Both the position numbers and the translations under genes were made by a program. The notes under the pieces were generated by a model, which saw nothing but the letters and a program-made list of their open reading frames with translations, had not been told where the DNA came from and searched no databases. DNA of 64,000 nucleotides from Saccharobesus litoralis (GTDB taxonomy: Bacteria > Pseudomonadota > Gammaproteobacteria > Enterobacterales > Alteromonadaceae), in contig NZ_CP026604.1 in assembly GCF_003063625.1 (NCBI RefSeq), positions 5,496,065 to 5,560,064 on the forward strand, written 5' to 3'. This document shows positions 45,965-54,608 of this stretch, one piece after another (the first letter of the stretch is position 1; every line of letters begins with the position of its first letter).

Positions 45965-48900
45965 ATGTTGAACTTAATTATTGATGGTGCCATTAAGCAG
46001 CGCCAAATCGTGTTGATGCTGAGTATTTTGCTAACGCTTGCCGGTATTGTCGCTATACAAAATACTAAAATAGACGCGATCCCCGATCTATCTGACACGC
46101 AAGTCATAGTCCATGCCGAATTTGCCGGTTTACCTCCCGAACAACTGGATGAACAAGTCACTTACCCTCTTAGCCGCGAGTTACAAAGTGTCGCGAAAGC
46201 AAAAACCGTGCGCGCTTATTCGTATTTCGGTGAAGCCTTTTTATACGTTATTTTTGAACAAGGTACAGATATTTATTGGGCGCGTAGCCGTGTACTTGAG
46301 CAATTGTCTCAAGCACAAGCTAGATTACCCAATCAAGTTAAAACACGAATTGGCCCAGATGCCAGTGGCGTAGGCTGGGTTTATCAGTATGCGTTAATTG
46401 ATCCTAGCCAAACTCAAGATCTAGCCGAATTAACCCGCTTACAAGACTGGTATCTCAAACCTAATTTACAAGCTGTGCAGGGTGTAGCTGAAGTCGCCAC
46501 GGCCGGAGGCATGCAAAGCCAAGTGGAGATTGTGCTAGATCCGCTAGCGATGTCAGCTTATCAGGTCAGTTTAAGTCAAATAAAATCTGCGGTAACGCGC
46601 CATAACCAAAGCACTGGCGGCGGTATGTTGGAATTGGCTGAACAGGAAGTCATGTTAGTGAGCAATCAAACCCTAACATCACTAGAGCAGATCCGCCGTC
46701 TGCCGATCAAAGCCAATTTAAATAAAGCTATCCAACTCGCCGATGTAGCCGACGTGCGTTGGAGCCCTGCTTTTCGCCGCGGGGTGACCGAGTTAAATGG
46801 CAATGGGGAAGTGGTGAGCGGTATTATTGTTATGCGCCAAGGTGAAAACGCCTTAACGACAATCACGGCGGTTAAACAAAAGCTAGCGCAAATTAAACAA
46901 GGGTTACCGACTGGCGTTGAAATTGTTGAGGTTTATGACCGCTCACAACTCATACATCAAGCCGTCGATAACTTAAAACACAAGTTACTGCTCGAAATGC
47001 TGTTAGTAGCCGCGGTGATCATTGTATTTCTTTGTCATTTAGGCTCTAGCCTGATTGCGATTATTTGTATTCCGTTATCAGTCGCTTGCGCTTTTATTGT
47101 CATGCAACAATTTGGTGTAAGCGCCAACTTAATGAGTTTGGGCGGTATTGCCATTTCTATTGGTGCGTTAGTGGATGCCGCTATTGTGATGATAGAAAAT
47201 GCACATAAACACTTATTGCAGTTTCAACGTCAGCATCAACGCTTGGCACAACCTCATGAGCATTGGCAATTAATTGGCCACGCTTGTCGAGAAGTCGGCC
47301 CCACCTTATTTATTTGCTTGTTGATCATGACCATTAGTTTTTTACCGGTATTTGCCTTAGATGGCCGTGCGGCTCTGCTGTTTACGCCATTGGCTCTTAC
47401 CAAAACTTTAAGCATGGCGGCCGCTGCCGTATTAGCAATAACGCTTGTGCCTGTGTTAATGGGATGGTGGATCCGCGGTAAAGTGTTAGATGAACAACAA
47501 CACAAATTAAGCCTTGGCTTAAGTCGACTGTATCGGCCTATTTTACAAATGAGTTTAAACTCGCCCAAAGTTAGCATTGTTATTGCCATCTTAATTTGTG
47601 GTTCTGCTTACTGGCCGCTCTCGCAGTTGCAGTCAGAATTTATGCCAGAGATCCGTGAAGGCGATTTAATGTATATGCCGACAACGCAACCCGGCATTAG
47701 TCTACAAAAAGCCTCGCAACTGCTACAACAAACTGACAGGCTAATCAAAAGTGTGCCTGAAGTGAAAAGCGTATTAGGCAAAGTCGGGCGCGCGCAAACC
47801 GTAACCGATCCTGCCCCTGTCACTATGTTAGAAACCATCATTCAATTTAAGCCAAAATCTGAATGGCGAGCCGGCTTTAACCAACAAGACATCATTAACG
47901 ACTTAGACTCTCGCTTGCAAATACCAGGCTTAACCAATGCTTGGGTACAACCCATTAAAACCCGAATTGATATGCTATCCACTGGGGTTAAAACACCATT
48001 GGCGCTGCAAATTAGTGGCTTTGACCAAGCTGAATTACAAACCCTAGCCACACAAGTGCGCACGCAATTAGCCAAACTAGACGTTGAGCAACACCTGTTC
48101 GCCGAGCAGCCCAGTTCTGGCAACTATCTTAATATCGAGCTAAAGCCACAAGCGTTACGCGAATACGGCATGACAGTGAGTGACCTACATGTTTGGATAA
48201 ACCAAGCCATAGGCGGGCAAACTTTTGAGCAAATGTTCAAAGCAGAAGAACGTTTTGCGATTAAATTACGCTTGGCTAAAGCTTATCGACAAACGCCCGA
48301 AGCCATCGCTAGTTTGTTAATTGATACACCAAGTGGTGCGCAAGTCACATTAGATACACTCGCCTCACTGAATTTTACTCAGGGCGCAAGCTTAGTTAAA
48401 AGCGAAAATGGCTTAAAAACCGCCACCTTGTTTATTAGTACGCAGCACAACGCGCAAGACTATATTCAACAAGCTACGCCTTTGCTTAAACAAGTAGACT
48501 TACCTGCACGCTATTTTGTGACTTGGTTAGGCGATTATCAGCAGCAACAAGCGGTTACCCAAAAGTTATTGTGGATAGTGCCTGTCGTGCTCTTACTTAT
48601 TTATATGTTGCTGTACTTAGCGTTGCAAAGTCATAAACAGAGTTGGATTGTGTTAAGTGTTTTGCCTTTTGCGTTAACTGGCAGCCTTTGGTTTATTTAT
48701 TGGATGGAGTTTGCCATCAGTTTAGCGGTTATCATTGGCATGATAGCCTTAGCGGGTGTCGCGGCCGAGTTCGCTTTGGTAATGTTGCTGTACTTAAATC
48801 AAGCAAGAAAAAATCCAGATACTTCCCCCCTACTAAATAGCGACTCAAGCCTTAATAGCGGAGACAGTAAGGCGCTCATTATGCAAGGTGCTCTGCAGCG

Positions 48901-49093
48901 TATCCGCCCTAAAGTGATGACTGTCGCCACCTTGTTATTAAGTTTGTACCCTATGTTTATTGGCCAAGAAGTCGGTTACGAAGTGATGCAGCGCATAGCG
49001 GCACCCATGCTAGGCGGTATGATTTTAGCACCACTAGCTTCGTTATTATTGGTGCCGGTTTTATATAACCTAATCAAGCCCAAAGTTTTGTAG
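45965..49093 (+). CDS. cusA: CusA-type heavy-metal RND efflux pump
   Basis: A 1042-residue inner-membrane RND proton antiporter of the HME family with 12 membrane segments and two large periplasmic loops. It contains LSDTQVIV, the GGIAISIGALVDAAIVMIENAHK segment in the first membrane bundle and GVAAEFALVMLLYL in the second. Methionines lie in MYMPTTQPG, TMLETIIQF and RIDMLSTGVKTP; by alignment from memory these include the periplasmic Cu(I)/Ag(I)-binding methionines of E. coli CusA, so monovalent copper or silver is the likely substrate. It exports periplasmic or cytoplasmic metal with CusB. No CusC-type outer-membrane factor is adjacent. An imperfect stem-loop follows the stop at 49123-49156. 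Confidence 0.92.
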   Translation: MLNLIIDGAIKQRQIVLMLSILLTLAGIVAIQNTKIDAIPDLSDTQVIVHAEFAGLPPEQLDEQVTYPLSRELQSVAKAKTVRAYSYFGEAFLYVIFEQGTDIYWARSRVLEQLSQAQARLPNQVKTRIGPDASGVGWVYQYALIDPSQTQDLAELTRLQDWYLKPNLQAVQGVAEVATAGGMQSQVEIVLDPLAMSAYQVSLSQIKSAVTRHNQSTGGGMLELAEQEVMLVSNQTLTSLEQIRRLPIKANLNKAIQLADVADVRWSPAFRRGVTELNGNGEVVSGIIVMRQGENALTTITAVKQKLAQIKQGLPTGVEIVEVYDRSQLIHQAVDNLKHKLLLEMLLVAAVIIVFLCHLGSSLIAIICIPLSVACAFIVMQQFGVSANLMSLGGIAISIGALVDAAIVMIENAHKHLLQFQRQHQRLAQPHEHWQLIGHACREVGPTLFICLLIMTISFLPVFALDGRAALLFTPLALTKTLSMAAAAVLAITLVPVLMGWWIRGKVLDEQQHKLSLGLSRLYRPILQMSLNSPKVSIVIAILICGSAYWPLSQLQSEFMPEIREGDLMYMPTTQPGISLQKASQLLQQTDRLIKSVPEVKSVLGKVGRAQTVTDPAPVTMLETIIQFKPKSEWRAGFNQQDIINDLDSRLQIPGLTNAWVQPIKTRIDMLSTGVKTPLALQISGFDQAELQTLATQVRTQLAKLDVEQHLFAEQPSSGNYLNIELKPQALREYGMTVSDLHVWINQAIGGQTFEQMFKAEERFAIKLRLAKAYRQTPEAIASLLIDTPSGAQVTLDTLASLNFTQGASLVKSENGLKTATLFISTQHNAQDYIQQATPLLKQVDLPARYFVTWLGDYQQQQAVTQKLLWIVPVVLLLIYMLLYLALQSHKQSWIVLSVLPFALTGSLWFIYWMEFAISLAVIIGMIALAGVAAEFALVMLLYLNQARKNPDTSPLLNSDSSLNSGDSKALIMQGALQRIRPKVMTVATLLLSLYPMFIGQEVGYEVMQRIAAPMLGGMILAPLASLLLVPVLYNLIKPKVL

Positions 49094-49203
49094 ATACGAG
49101 TTGTTCATTGCATAAGCCAATCTAGCGGTTGTAGAGCATAAGCTTTACACCGCTCGTGCTTTAACTCAAAGTTTTGAATGGTTGAGTTTATAACCTTGTG
49201 CTA

Positions 49204-49220
49204 GCCGAAATAAATTCGGC
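49204..49220. repeat. short palindrome of the CGAA-TAAA-TTCG family
   Basis: GCCGAA-ATAAA-TTCGGC, followed by CTTACAATGG, as the 56.3-kb copy is followed by CCTACAAGG. It lies between the convergent cusA and the b562-like lipoprotein gene, where it may act as a weak terminator. Confidence 0.55.
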
Positions 49221-49276
49221 CTTACAATGGTTCTGGTCTTTAATTTTGAGCCGGTGAACAAGTTGCGATCAGCTAA

Positions 49277-49657
49277 TTAACGCTGTGGCTCGTCAATAAT
49301 TTTTTCGTGGTAGCTGTCTTTGATTTTCTTAATTTTTTTAACCACTTCGCCAATAACCTTGCGGTCACCGGTTTGAATAGCCGCTTCGAGTTCGGCCAGC
49401 GTGTCACCAATTTCGACTAAGCCTTTATCATAATCCGCTTGATCTTCTGGCTTAACTTGCATGGTTTTGGCCATTGTTAACGCCAGTTTAAACTGAGCCA
49501 AGCCTTGCTCACGCTCGTTTTCCTGCTTGGCTCTTGCTAGCGTTTTTAGTCCTTGTGCCATGTCTTGCATTGCATCTTGTAACGGTGTGGTTCGAGTACA
49601 AGCTGATAACGCCAATAAAGTGATTGCGGCTATACCGATTTTTAAAAAGTGAGACAT
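49277..49657 (-). CDS. cytochrome b562-like lipoprotein
   Basis: A 126-residue protein with a lipobox L17-S-A-C20, so a lipid-anchored periplasmic protein. The mature part is a four-helix pattern resembling E. coli cytochrome b562: LQDAMQDMAQGLKTLARA aligns with the first helix and places M30 at the haem-ligand methionine, and KIKDSYHEKI aligns with the last helix and places H117 at the haem-ligand histidine. Both ligands are retained at the expected spacing. Known b562 is soluble; the lipid anchor is unusual. Haem binding is inferred, since some family members have lost haem. It is convergent with cusA; a role in periplasmic electron transfer or copper redox is speculation. Confidence 0.7.
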   Translation of the reverse strand: MSHFLKIGIAAITLLALSACTRTTPLQDAMQDMAQGLKTLARAKQENEREQGLAQFKLALTMAKTMQVKPEDQADYDKGLVEIGDTLAELEAAIQTGDRKVIGEVVKKIKKIKDSYHEKIIDEPQR

Positions 49658-49848
49658 CTTAAACTCAATAATTGATTACGCATTGTAGTGATTATATGTG
49701 GTGAATATACCCAAGTCGCTAAGCTGTGGCTAATAATAAAATGGCGATAGGAATAACAAGCTCTAATGTGGTCTTTTCAATTGTGAGTATGTTGTTCTTA
49801 GACAAGGTCGCCGCTGGAAACCAAGCCTGTAGCAGCTCAGTTGCTATT

Positions 49849-49866
49849 GTCGAAATAAATTTCGAC
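49849..49866. repeat. palindrome at the polB stop codon
   Basis: GTCGAAAT-AA-ATTTCGAC is identical over 18 bases to the centre of the 25667 palindrome. Its last base is part of the polB stop codon, so the transcript ends in or runs through this stem. Confidence 0.65.
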
Positions 49867-52268
49867 TAAAACAAGCTTAACTGCCGATCAATGATTCGTT
49901 CAAACGACTGACCAACAAAAGGTAAAATACCATCGGCGATGGGTTTAAGCTGTTTGTCGATATAATGCTGGTAATCAAAATTAGCCGTTTGATAATTGAT
50001 CGGCTGGGCACCTTGCGTTGTCAGCACGTATTTAACCCAGGCTTTTTTGTCGTACTGCAGGGGTAAATGACGTTTGGTATTTTCATCATCGGCAATCCGC
50101 GCGGCTTTAACATGCGGCGGCACGTTTTTCACATAATCACTCAGCTTTTGCCGTAAACGCTTACGATAAACGAGTTGTTGATCGCGCTCGCCATTCAAGG
50201 TTTGCGTGACCACCTTTTGCACATAATCTTGCACATCTTCGTCGTTAAACACTTTTTCATACAAGGTGGTTTGAAATTCTTTAGCTAGCTCTGTCCAATC
50301 ACTACGAACGGTTTCTAGCCCTTTGAATACGGTTTGTATTTTACCGTTTTTATTAACCGTGCCAGCATAACGTTTTTTACTGCCCGCTTCCGAGCCACGA
50401 ATAGTCGGCATTAAAAAACGCTGAAAGTGAGTTTCAAATTCTAGCTCTAGGTAACAATCCAGCGCAAAATCGTCGCGTAAAGTTTGTTGCCAGTTTTGGT
50501 TGATCATATCAGCTAACGAATTGCCAATATCAGCCGCTTGTGACGGGCTAATATCACCTTCCAACCAAACAAAGGTTGAGTCGGTATCGCCGTAAATCAC
50601 CTTGTAGCCTTGCGCTTCAATCCATTTAGCCGTTTGCTGCATAATTTGATGGCCACGCATAGTGATTGAGCTCGCTAAACGCGTATCGTAAAAACGACAA
50701 CCTCCCGAGCCAAGCACCCCATAAAAACTATTCATTAAAATTTTAATGGCTTGCGAGCGAGGCGCATCTTTATCACGCTTAGCTTGATCACGCTGGCGCC
50801 ATAGCTCTGAAATAATATCAGGTAAAAAGTGTTTATCGCGCGAAAAATACCCGCCTTTAAACCCCTCTATGGCTTGTTCTGGCGTCAATAAGCCTTCAAT
50901 TAAGCCCATAGGATCAATCTTAAACGTGCGAATAATTGACGGGTATAGGCTTTTAAAGTCGAGCACTAATACATTTTTATACAAGCCAGGAAGCGAATTC
51001 ATTACATAACCGCCAGGGCTAGCTAAACCGCCACCTTTAGGTAAATTGGGTGCTATATAACCTGCGCGATGCAGTTTGGGTAAATAAACATTAGTAAATG
51101 CCGCAACCGAGCCGCCGATCCTATCCAACTCTAACCCTGTTAGTTGGCTACGTAATATAAGAAAGTCGAGGATTTGAGTATGCTCAAAAATATCAGAGAC
51201 TAATTGGCAATCTTCAAGATTATATTCGGCCAGTTTAAGTTTGTTATGGAGAAAATCATGCGTAATATGCTCGCCACGATTACTGACATCTTCAATTTTT
51301 TTACCGCGCCCTAACAAAGCCTGCGCGACAAATTCTAAGCTAAAACTATCAAACTGGTAGGTGGCCGTTTTAAGCGCATCAATACCATCTACCACCACCC
51401 GACCAGGCAAGGTCACAAACCCTTGCGAGGGCGCACTTTTGTTATCGCGCCATGTCATAGCACTATGACCTCGCCCTAACTTTAAAGTTAAGCCGTATAA
51501 AGCCATGCGTTTAACTAACAAACGAAAGTCAAAGTTAACCACATTCCAGCCAATGATCACGTCAGGATCAAGTTGGGTAATATGCAACTCAAGTGCGAGC
51601 AATAACGCTTTTTCATCCGCTACCCAGCAAATATCTAATCTAGGCTGTGCGCCTTGTGCCTTTATCGCAAACTCTTGACTGTCGCCCCACTGCTCAGCAT
51701 CTCCTATCATCAATACACGACGCACTCCCAACCCTTGCAGGGCAATACTGTATAGCTCGCCTTGCATAGAGCATTCAATATCTAATGATAGGGTTGAAAG
51801 CTGGGGTTTAAATTCACTCGGTTTAACTTTGGCTTGACGGATCACTTGATGACCTAAGCTCAACTGGCTATCGCCAATATAGCTTAACGAACCTTGAATA
51901 AAGCGTTCAATTAGGTAGCGGTTTTCAAGGCGAATATCATCTTCAAATAACACTATATTGTGTTTTTTCAGCACTCGCTGCGCTTTATAGTGGGCTGAGA
52001 TTGTCGGAAAATAAAATGCGCCAATAGGCTGTTGCTCAAAACTTTTTAAACCAAGCGACTTATACTCAAACTCGATACCTTGTTTGGCTAATAATGGTTT
52101 AGCCTGTGCCGCATCAATTTGTTGAATAAAAAATAACGGTTTTTCGCCCATTATTTGCAATTTAACAGGGCCTTGAGTTGTCGCCAACCAAAGTTCAATT
52201 TGGCTACAAACACCTTGCTGGGTATCTATGTCTTGACTATGGCGGGAAAGTAAAAAGCCTTGCTGCAC
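49866..52268 (-). CDS. polB: DNA polymerase II (family B)
   Basis: An 800-residue family B polymerase (E. coli Pol II is 783). Exonuclease motifs are D163-I-E165, NVVNFD at 242-247 and YNLEDC at 349-354. Polymerase motif A is DFKSLYPSII at 437-446, motif B KILMNSFYG at 509-517 and motif C YGDTDST at 559-565, so both activities should be intact. Pol II is an SOS-induced translesion and replication-restart enzyme. The start is GTG with no strong ribosome site; I saw no clear LexA box in the 45 bp before the MITE copy that begins at 52313, so SOS control may have been altered by that insertion. Confidence 0.95.
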   Translation of the reverse strand: MQQGFLLSRHSQDIDTQQGVCSQIELWLATTQGPVKLQIMGEKPLFFIQQIDAAQAKPLLAKQGIEFEYKSLGLKSFEQQPIGAFYFPTISAHYKAQRVLKKHNIVLFEDDIRLENRYLIERFIQGSLSYIGDSQLSLGHQVIRQAKVKPSEFKPQLSTLSLDIECSMQGELYSIALQGLGVRRVLMIGDAEQWGDSQEFAIKAQGAQPRLDICWVADEKALLLALELHITQLDPDVIIGWNVVNFDFRLLVKRMALYGLTLKLGRGHSAMTWRDNKSAPSQGFVTLPGRVVVDGIDALKTATYQFDSFSLEFVAQALLGRGKKIEDVSNRGEHITHDFLHNKLKLAEYNLEDCQLVSDIFEHTQILDFLILRSQLTGLELDRIGGSVAAFTNVYLPKLHRAGYIAPNLPKGGGLASPGGYVMNSLPGLYKNVLVLDFKSLYPSIIRTFKIDPMGLIEGLLTPEQAIEGFKGGYFSRDKHFLPDIISELWRQRDQAKRDKDAPRSQAIKILMNSFYGVLGSGGCRFYDTRLASSITMRGHQIMQQTAKWIEAQGYKVIYGDTDSTFVWLEGDISPSQAADIGNSLADMINQNWQQTLRDDFALDCYLELEFETHFQRFLMPTIRGSEAGSKKRYAGTVNKNGKIQTVFKGLETVRSDWTELAKEFQTTLYEKVFNDEDVQDYVQKVVTQTLNGERDQQLVYRKRLRQKLSDYVKNVPPHVKAARIADDENTKRHLPLQYDKKAWVKYVLTTQGAQPINYQTANFDYQHYIDKQLKPIADGILPFVGQSFERIIDRQLSLF

Positions 52269-52312
52269 AACAACTCGATTATCTGAAATAATGAAATGGC
52301 ATTATACCAACT

Positions 52313-52537
52313 TATAGTCAAAGTGATCAGGTTTTAGGGGCAGGTTTCTGGTTCCAGACGAAACCTAAGTACCTACATCCATGTAGGCAAAGCTGTCAAG
52401 CTTCGAGACCCCATGAGCATATGCTCTACTATGTGATTGGGGCTGCCTAAAGGGATTTAGGTAGTAGGACGACGCAGGAGCCAAAGTCGAGAGTAAGCGC
52501 CGACAATGAACCATAAGACCTGAGCAAGAAGGCTATA
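52313..52537 (+). mobile_element. MITE-like element, copy C (225 bp, long form)
   Basis: Begins TATAGTCAAAGTGATCAGG and ends CCTGAGCAAGAAGGCTATA. It includes the CAGGTTTCTGGTTCCAGACG and CCTACATCCATGTAGG modules, the GAGCATATGCTC palindrome and the GCCTAAAGGGATTTAGG module. It fills most of the 342-bp space between the divergent polB and TonB receptor genes and therefore sits in both promoters' territory. Confidence 0.85.
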
Positions 52538-52610
52538 TAATTTCACATAAGTTTTAGGTAACTCGCTAATAGTCGACTAAATTTAAAGAAGTTGTTTTTG
52601 AGGGAAAGGC

Positions 52611-54608
52611 ATGTATAAAAATTTTTTATTCATCAGTATGCTCGCCTTAGTGTCCTTTACATCTGTGGCGAAAAACCACAACAGTGAATTAGATTTATTT
52701 GAACTAAGCTTGGAGCAACTAATCGACATCCCAGTGTCATCCGCTTCTTTATTTGCTGAAAGTCGCATTTCGGCAGCGGCGAGTGTGGAAAAAATAAATG
52801 AAGAAGAATGGCTAAGATGGGGAGCTAGAAGAAATACAGATGCCTTACTCAGAACCCCCTCGATTCAAGCTTACCCTACTTTTTTTGGCGGACATGCCAT
52901 AGCGGTACGTGGCTATGCGCAACTCTTGTCTGTGCGCGGCCTCGCAACGCTAATTGATGGCGTGCCCGTTAACGACATGATTTTTGGCTCAGCCCAATAC
53001 AATAGTGAACATACCACGCTAGGCGTGGTTGATAGTATTGAGCTGGTAAAAGGGCCAGGTTCAACCTTATATGGTACAGATGCATTTCACGGTACATTGC
53101 AGTTCAATACTTATTACCGACAAAAAAACGAAGTTAAACTAGGTGCACAACTTGCCTCACCCGATTATCAACAAGCAAACCTCAAATGGAGCCAAGAAAT
53201 ACCTAATGTTGGATGGCTGAACCTTTCGGCCGATAGCCGTAATAGTGAAAAATGGCGCTGGCACTATACTAATTTAAACGACAACTTACTTACCGCGAGA
53301 CAGACTCAATACCAAGCTCAAAGCTTTAACTTAAAGCTGCACAACGCTGCAACGCAAAAATTAAGTTATAAAATAAGTTATCACCACAACAATATGCTCG
53401 GCGATGAATTTGTCGGTGGCGGTCACACCTTCGGCTATCAACAAAACGATATTAGCATGGCAGATCAATCGATTAATTTGTGGCAAGCCAGTAGCCAATA
53501 TCAAATGACTGACGCCAGCCAAATAGGCATAAAAACCTATTTATGGAACAATAAACGCCTAAATAGTTTTGAAATTGGCACAGGGATTTTTTTACAAGAC
53601 CATCAACTTAAAACCCATAGTGCACAAGCATTTTGGCAATACCAAGATCAAAACCGCAATCGACTTTATGTCGGTGTGGAAAATTATCAACAAAAAATAG
53701 CCAAATCACACACCCATATCATCGATCAACAAGGGCAAAGACAAAACACCATTGAACAAGCCGAACAAGGTGCAACTCGAAAAATTAACAGTGTATTTGC
53801 TCAAGGCCGTTGGGTTACTCCCATTAGCCCATTGTCCATTGAATTAGGAATACGCCTTGATGATTACCAAGCCTTTGGCAACCAAACTACACCTAGGTTA
53901 GGTGCTATATACCAAATAGAAAATAATAAAACTGTCAAAGCGCTGTATAGTACTGCGTTTCGCGCGGCGGTAAGTTTAGAGCAATTTGGCTCCACCGCCA
54001 TCAAAGGCTCACAGAACATCAAACCAGAGGAAATTGAAACCTATGAACTGATTTGGCTACACCAACTCAATGACCACTTAGCCTATCAGGTCAGTTATTT
54101 TCATAGCCACTGGCAAGACGGAATAATATCGACAGCCATTGACAATGATCCTGTGTTTTCGACTCAATTCCAAAACAGTGGTGAAAACAGCAGCCAAGGA
54201 TTGGAAGCCGCAGTCAAAGTAAAATTAGATGACTGGTTGTTGGATCTCAAATCCAGTTATGTCGCCAGCCAAAACGACATAACGCATATTAACTATGTGA
54301 TGTTTCCCAAGTGGATGCTGAACATGGGGCTGAGTTATCAAATCAATCAACACAGTGCCATTCATGCTAATTGGACGTTTAAAGATCAATGGCAAGCCAA
54401 TCAAAGCGAGAACAGTCAATCACTGGCAAGCTACAACCGTTTAGATATGGCATATTATTGGCAGTGGCGCTCAGATATCAGTTTTAATTTAAGTGTGATA
54501 AACCTGCTAAATAAAACACAATATATTCCATCTGTTTTAGGTTACCCTGAAGGGGAAATAGAACCTATCACCAGACAATTGAACCTTAGTTTGCAATGGC
54601 AATATTAA
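52611..54608 (+). CDS. TonB-dependent outer-membrane receptor paired with a periplasmic binding protein
   Basis: A 665-residue receptor with a signal peptide of about 20 residues, a plug (LIDIPVSSASLFAESRISAAASVEKI, IAVRGYAQLLSVRGLATLIDGVPVNDM, IELVKGPGSTLYGTDAFHGTLQFNTY) and a barrel ending NLSLQWQY. GAGG lies seven bases before the ATG. The gene overlaps the following binding-protein gene by 13 bp, so the two form an operon. The plug wording resembles vitamin B12/colicin-type receptors, but no B12 riboswitch was seen. The MITE copy C ends 73 bp upstream. The substrate is unknown. Confidence 0.92.
   Translation: MYKNFLFISMLALVSFTSVAKNHNSELDLFELSLEQLIDIPVSSASLFAESRISAAASVEKINEEEWLRWGARRNTDALLRTPSIQAYPTFFGGHAIAVRGYAQLLSVRGLATLIDGVPVNDMIFGSAQYNSEHTTLGVVDSIELVKGPGSTLYGTDAFHGTLQFNTYYRQKNEVKLGAQLASPDYQQANLKWSQEIPNVGWLNLSADSRNSEKWRWHYTNLNDNLLTARQTQYQAQSFNLKLHNAATQKLSYKISYHHNNMLGDEFVGGGHTFGYQQNDISMADQSINLWQASSQYQMTDASQIGIKTYLWNNKRLNSFEIGTGIFLQDHQLKTHSAQAFWQYQDQNRNRLYVGVENYQQKIAKSHTHIIDQQGQRQNTIEQAEQGATRKINSVFAQGRWVTPISPLSIELGIRLDDYQAFGNQTTPRLGAIYQIENNKTVKALYSTAFRAAVSLEQFGSTAIKGSQNIKPEEIETYELIWLHQLNDHLAYQVSYFHSHWQDGIISTAIDNDPVFSTQFQNSGENSSQGLEAAVKVKLDDWLLDLKSSYVASQNDITHINYVMFPKWMLNMGLSYQINQHSAIHANWTFKDQWQANQSENSQSLASYNRLDMAYYWQWRSDISFNLSVINLLNKTQYIPSVLGYPEGEIEPITRQLNLSLQWQY

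Noticed and set aside
49123-49156. Strong rho-independent terminator after cusA
   Set aside because: The GCGGT...ACCGC stem is imperfect and lacks a T-run, so it is mentioned only with cusA rather than listed as a terminator.
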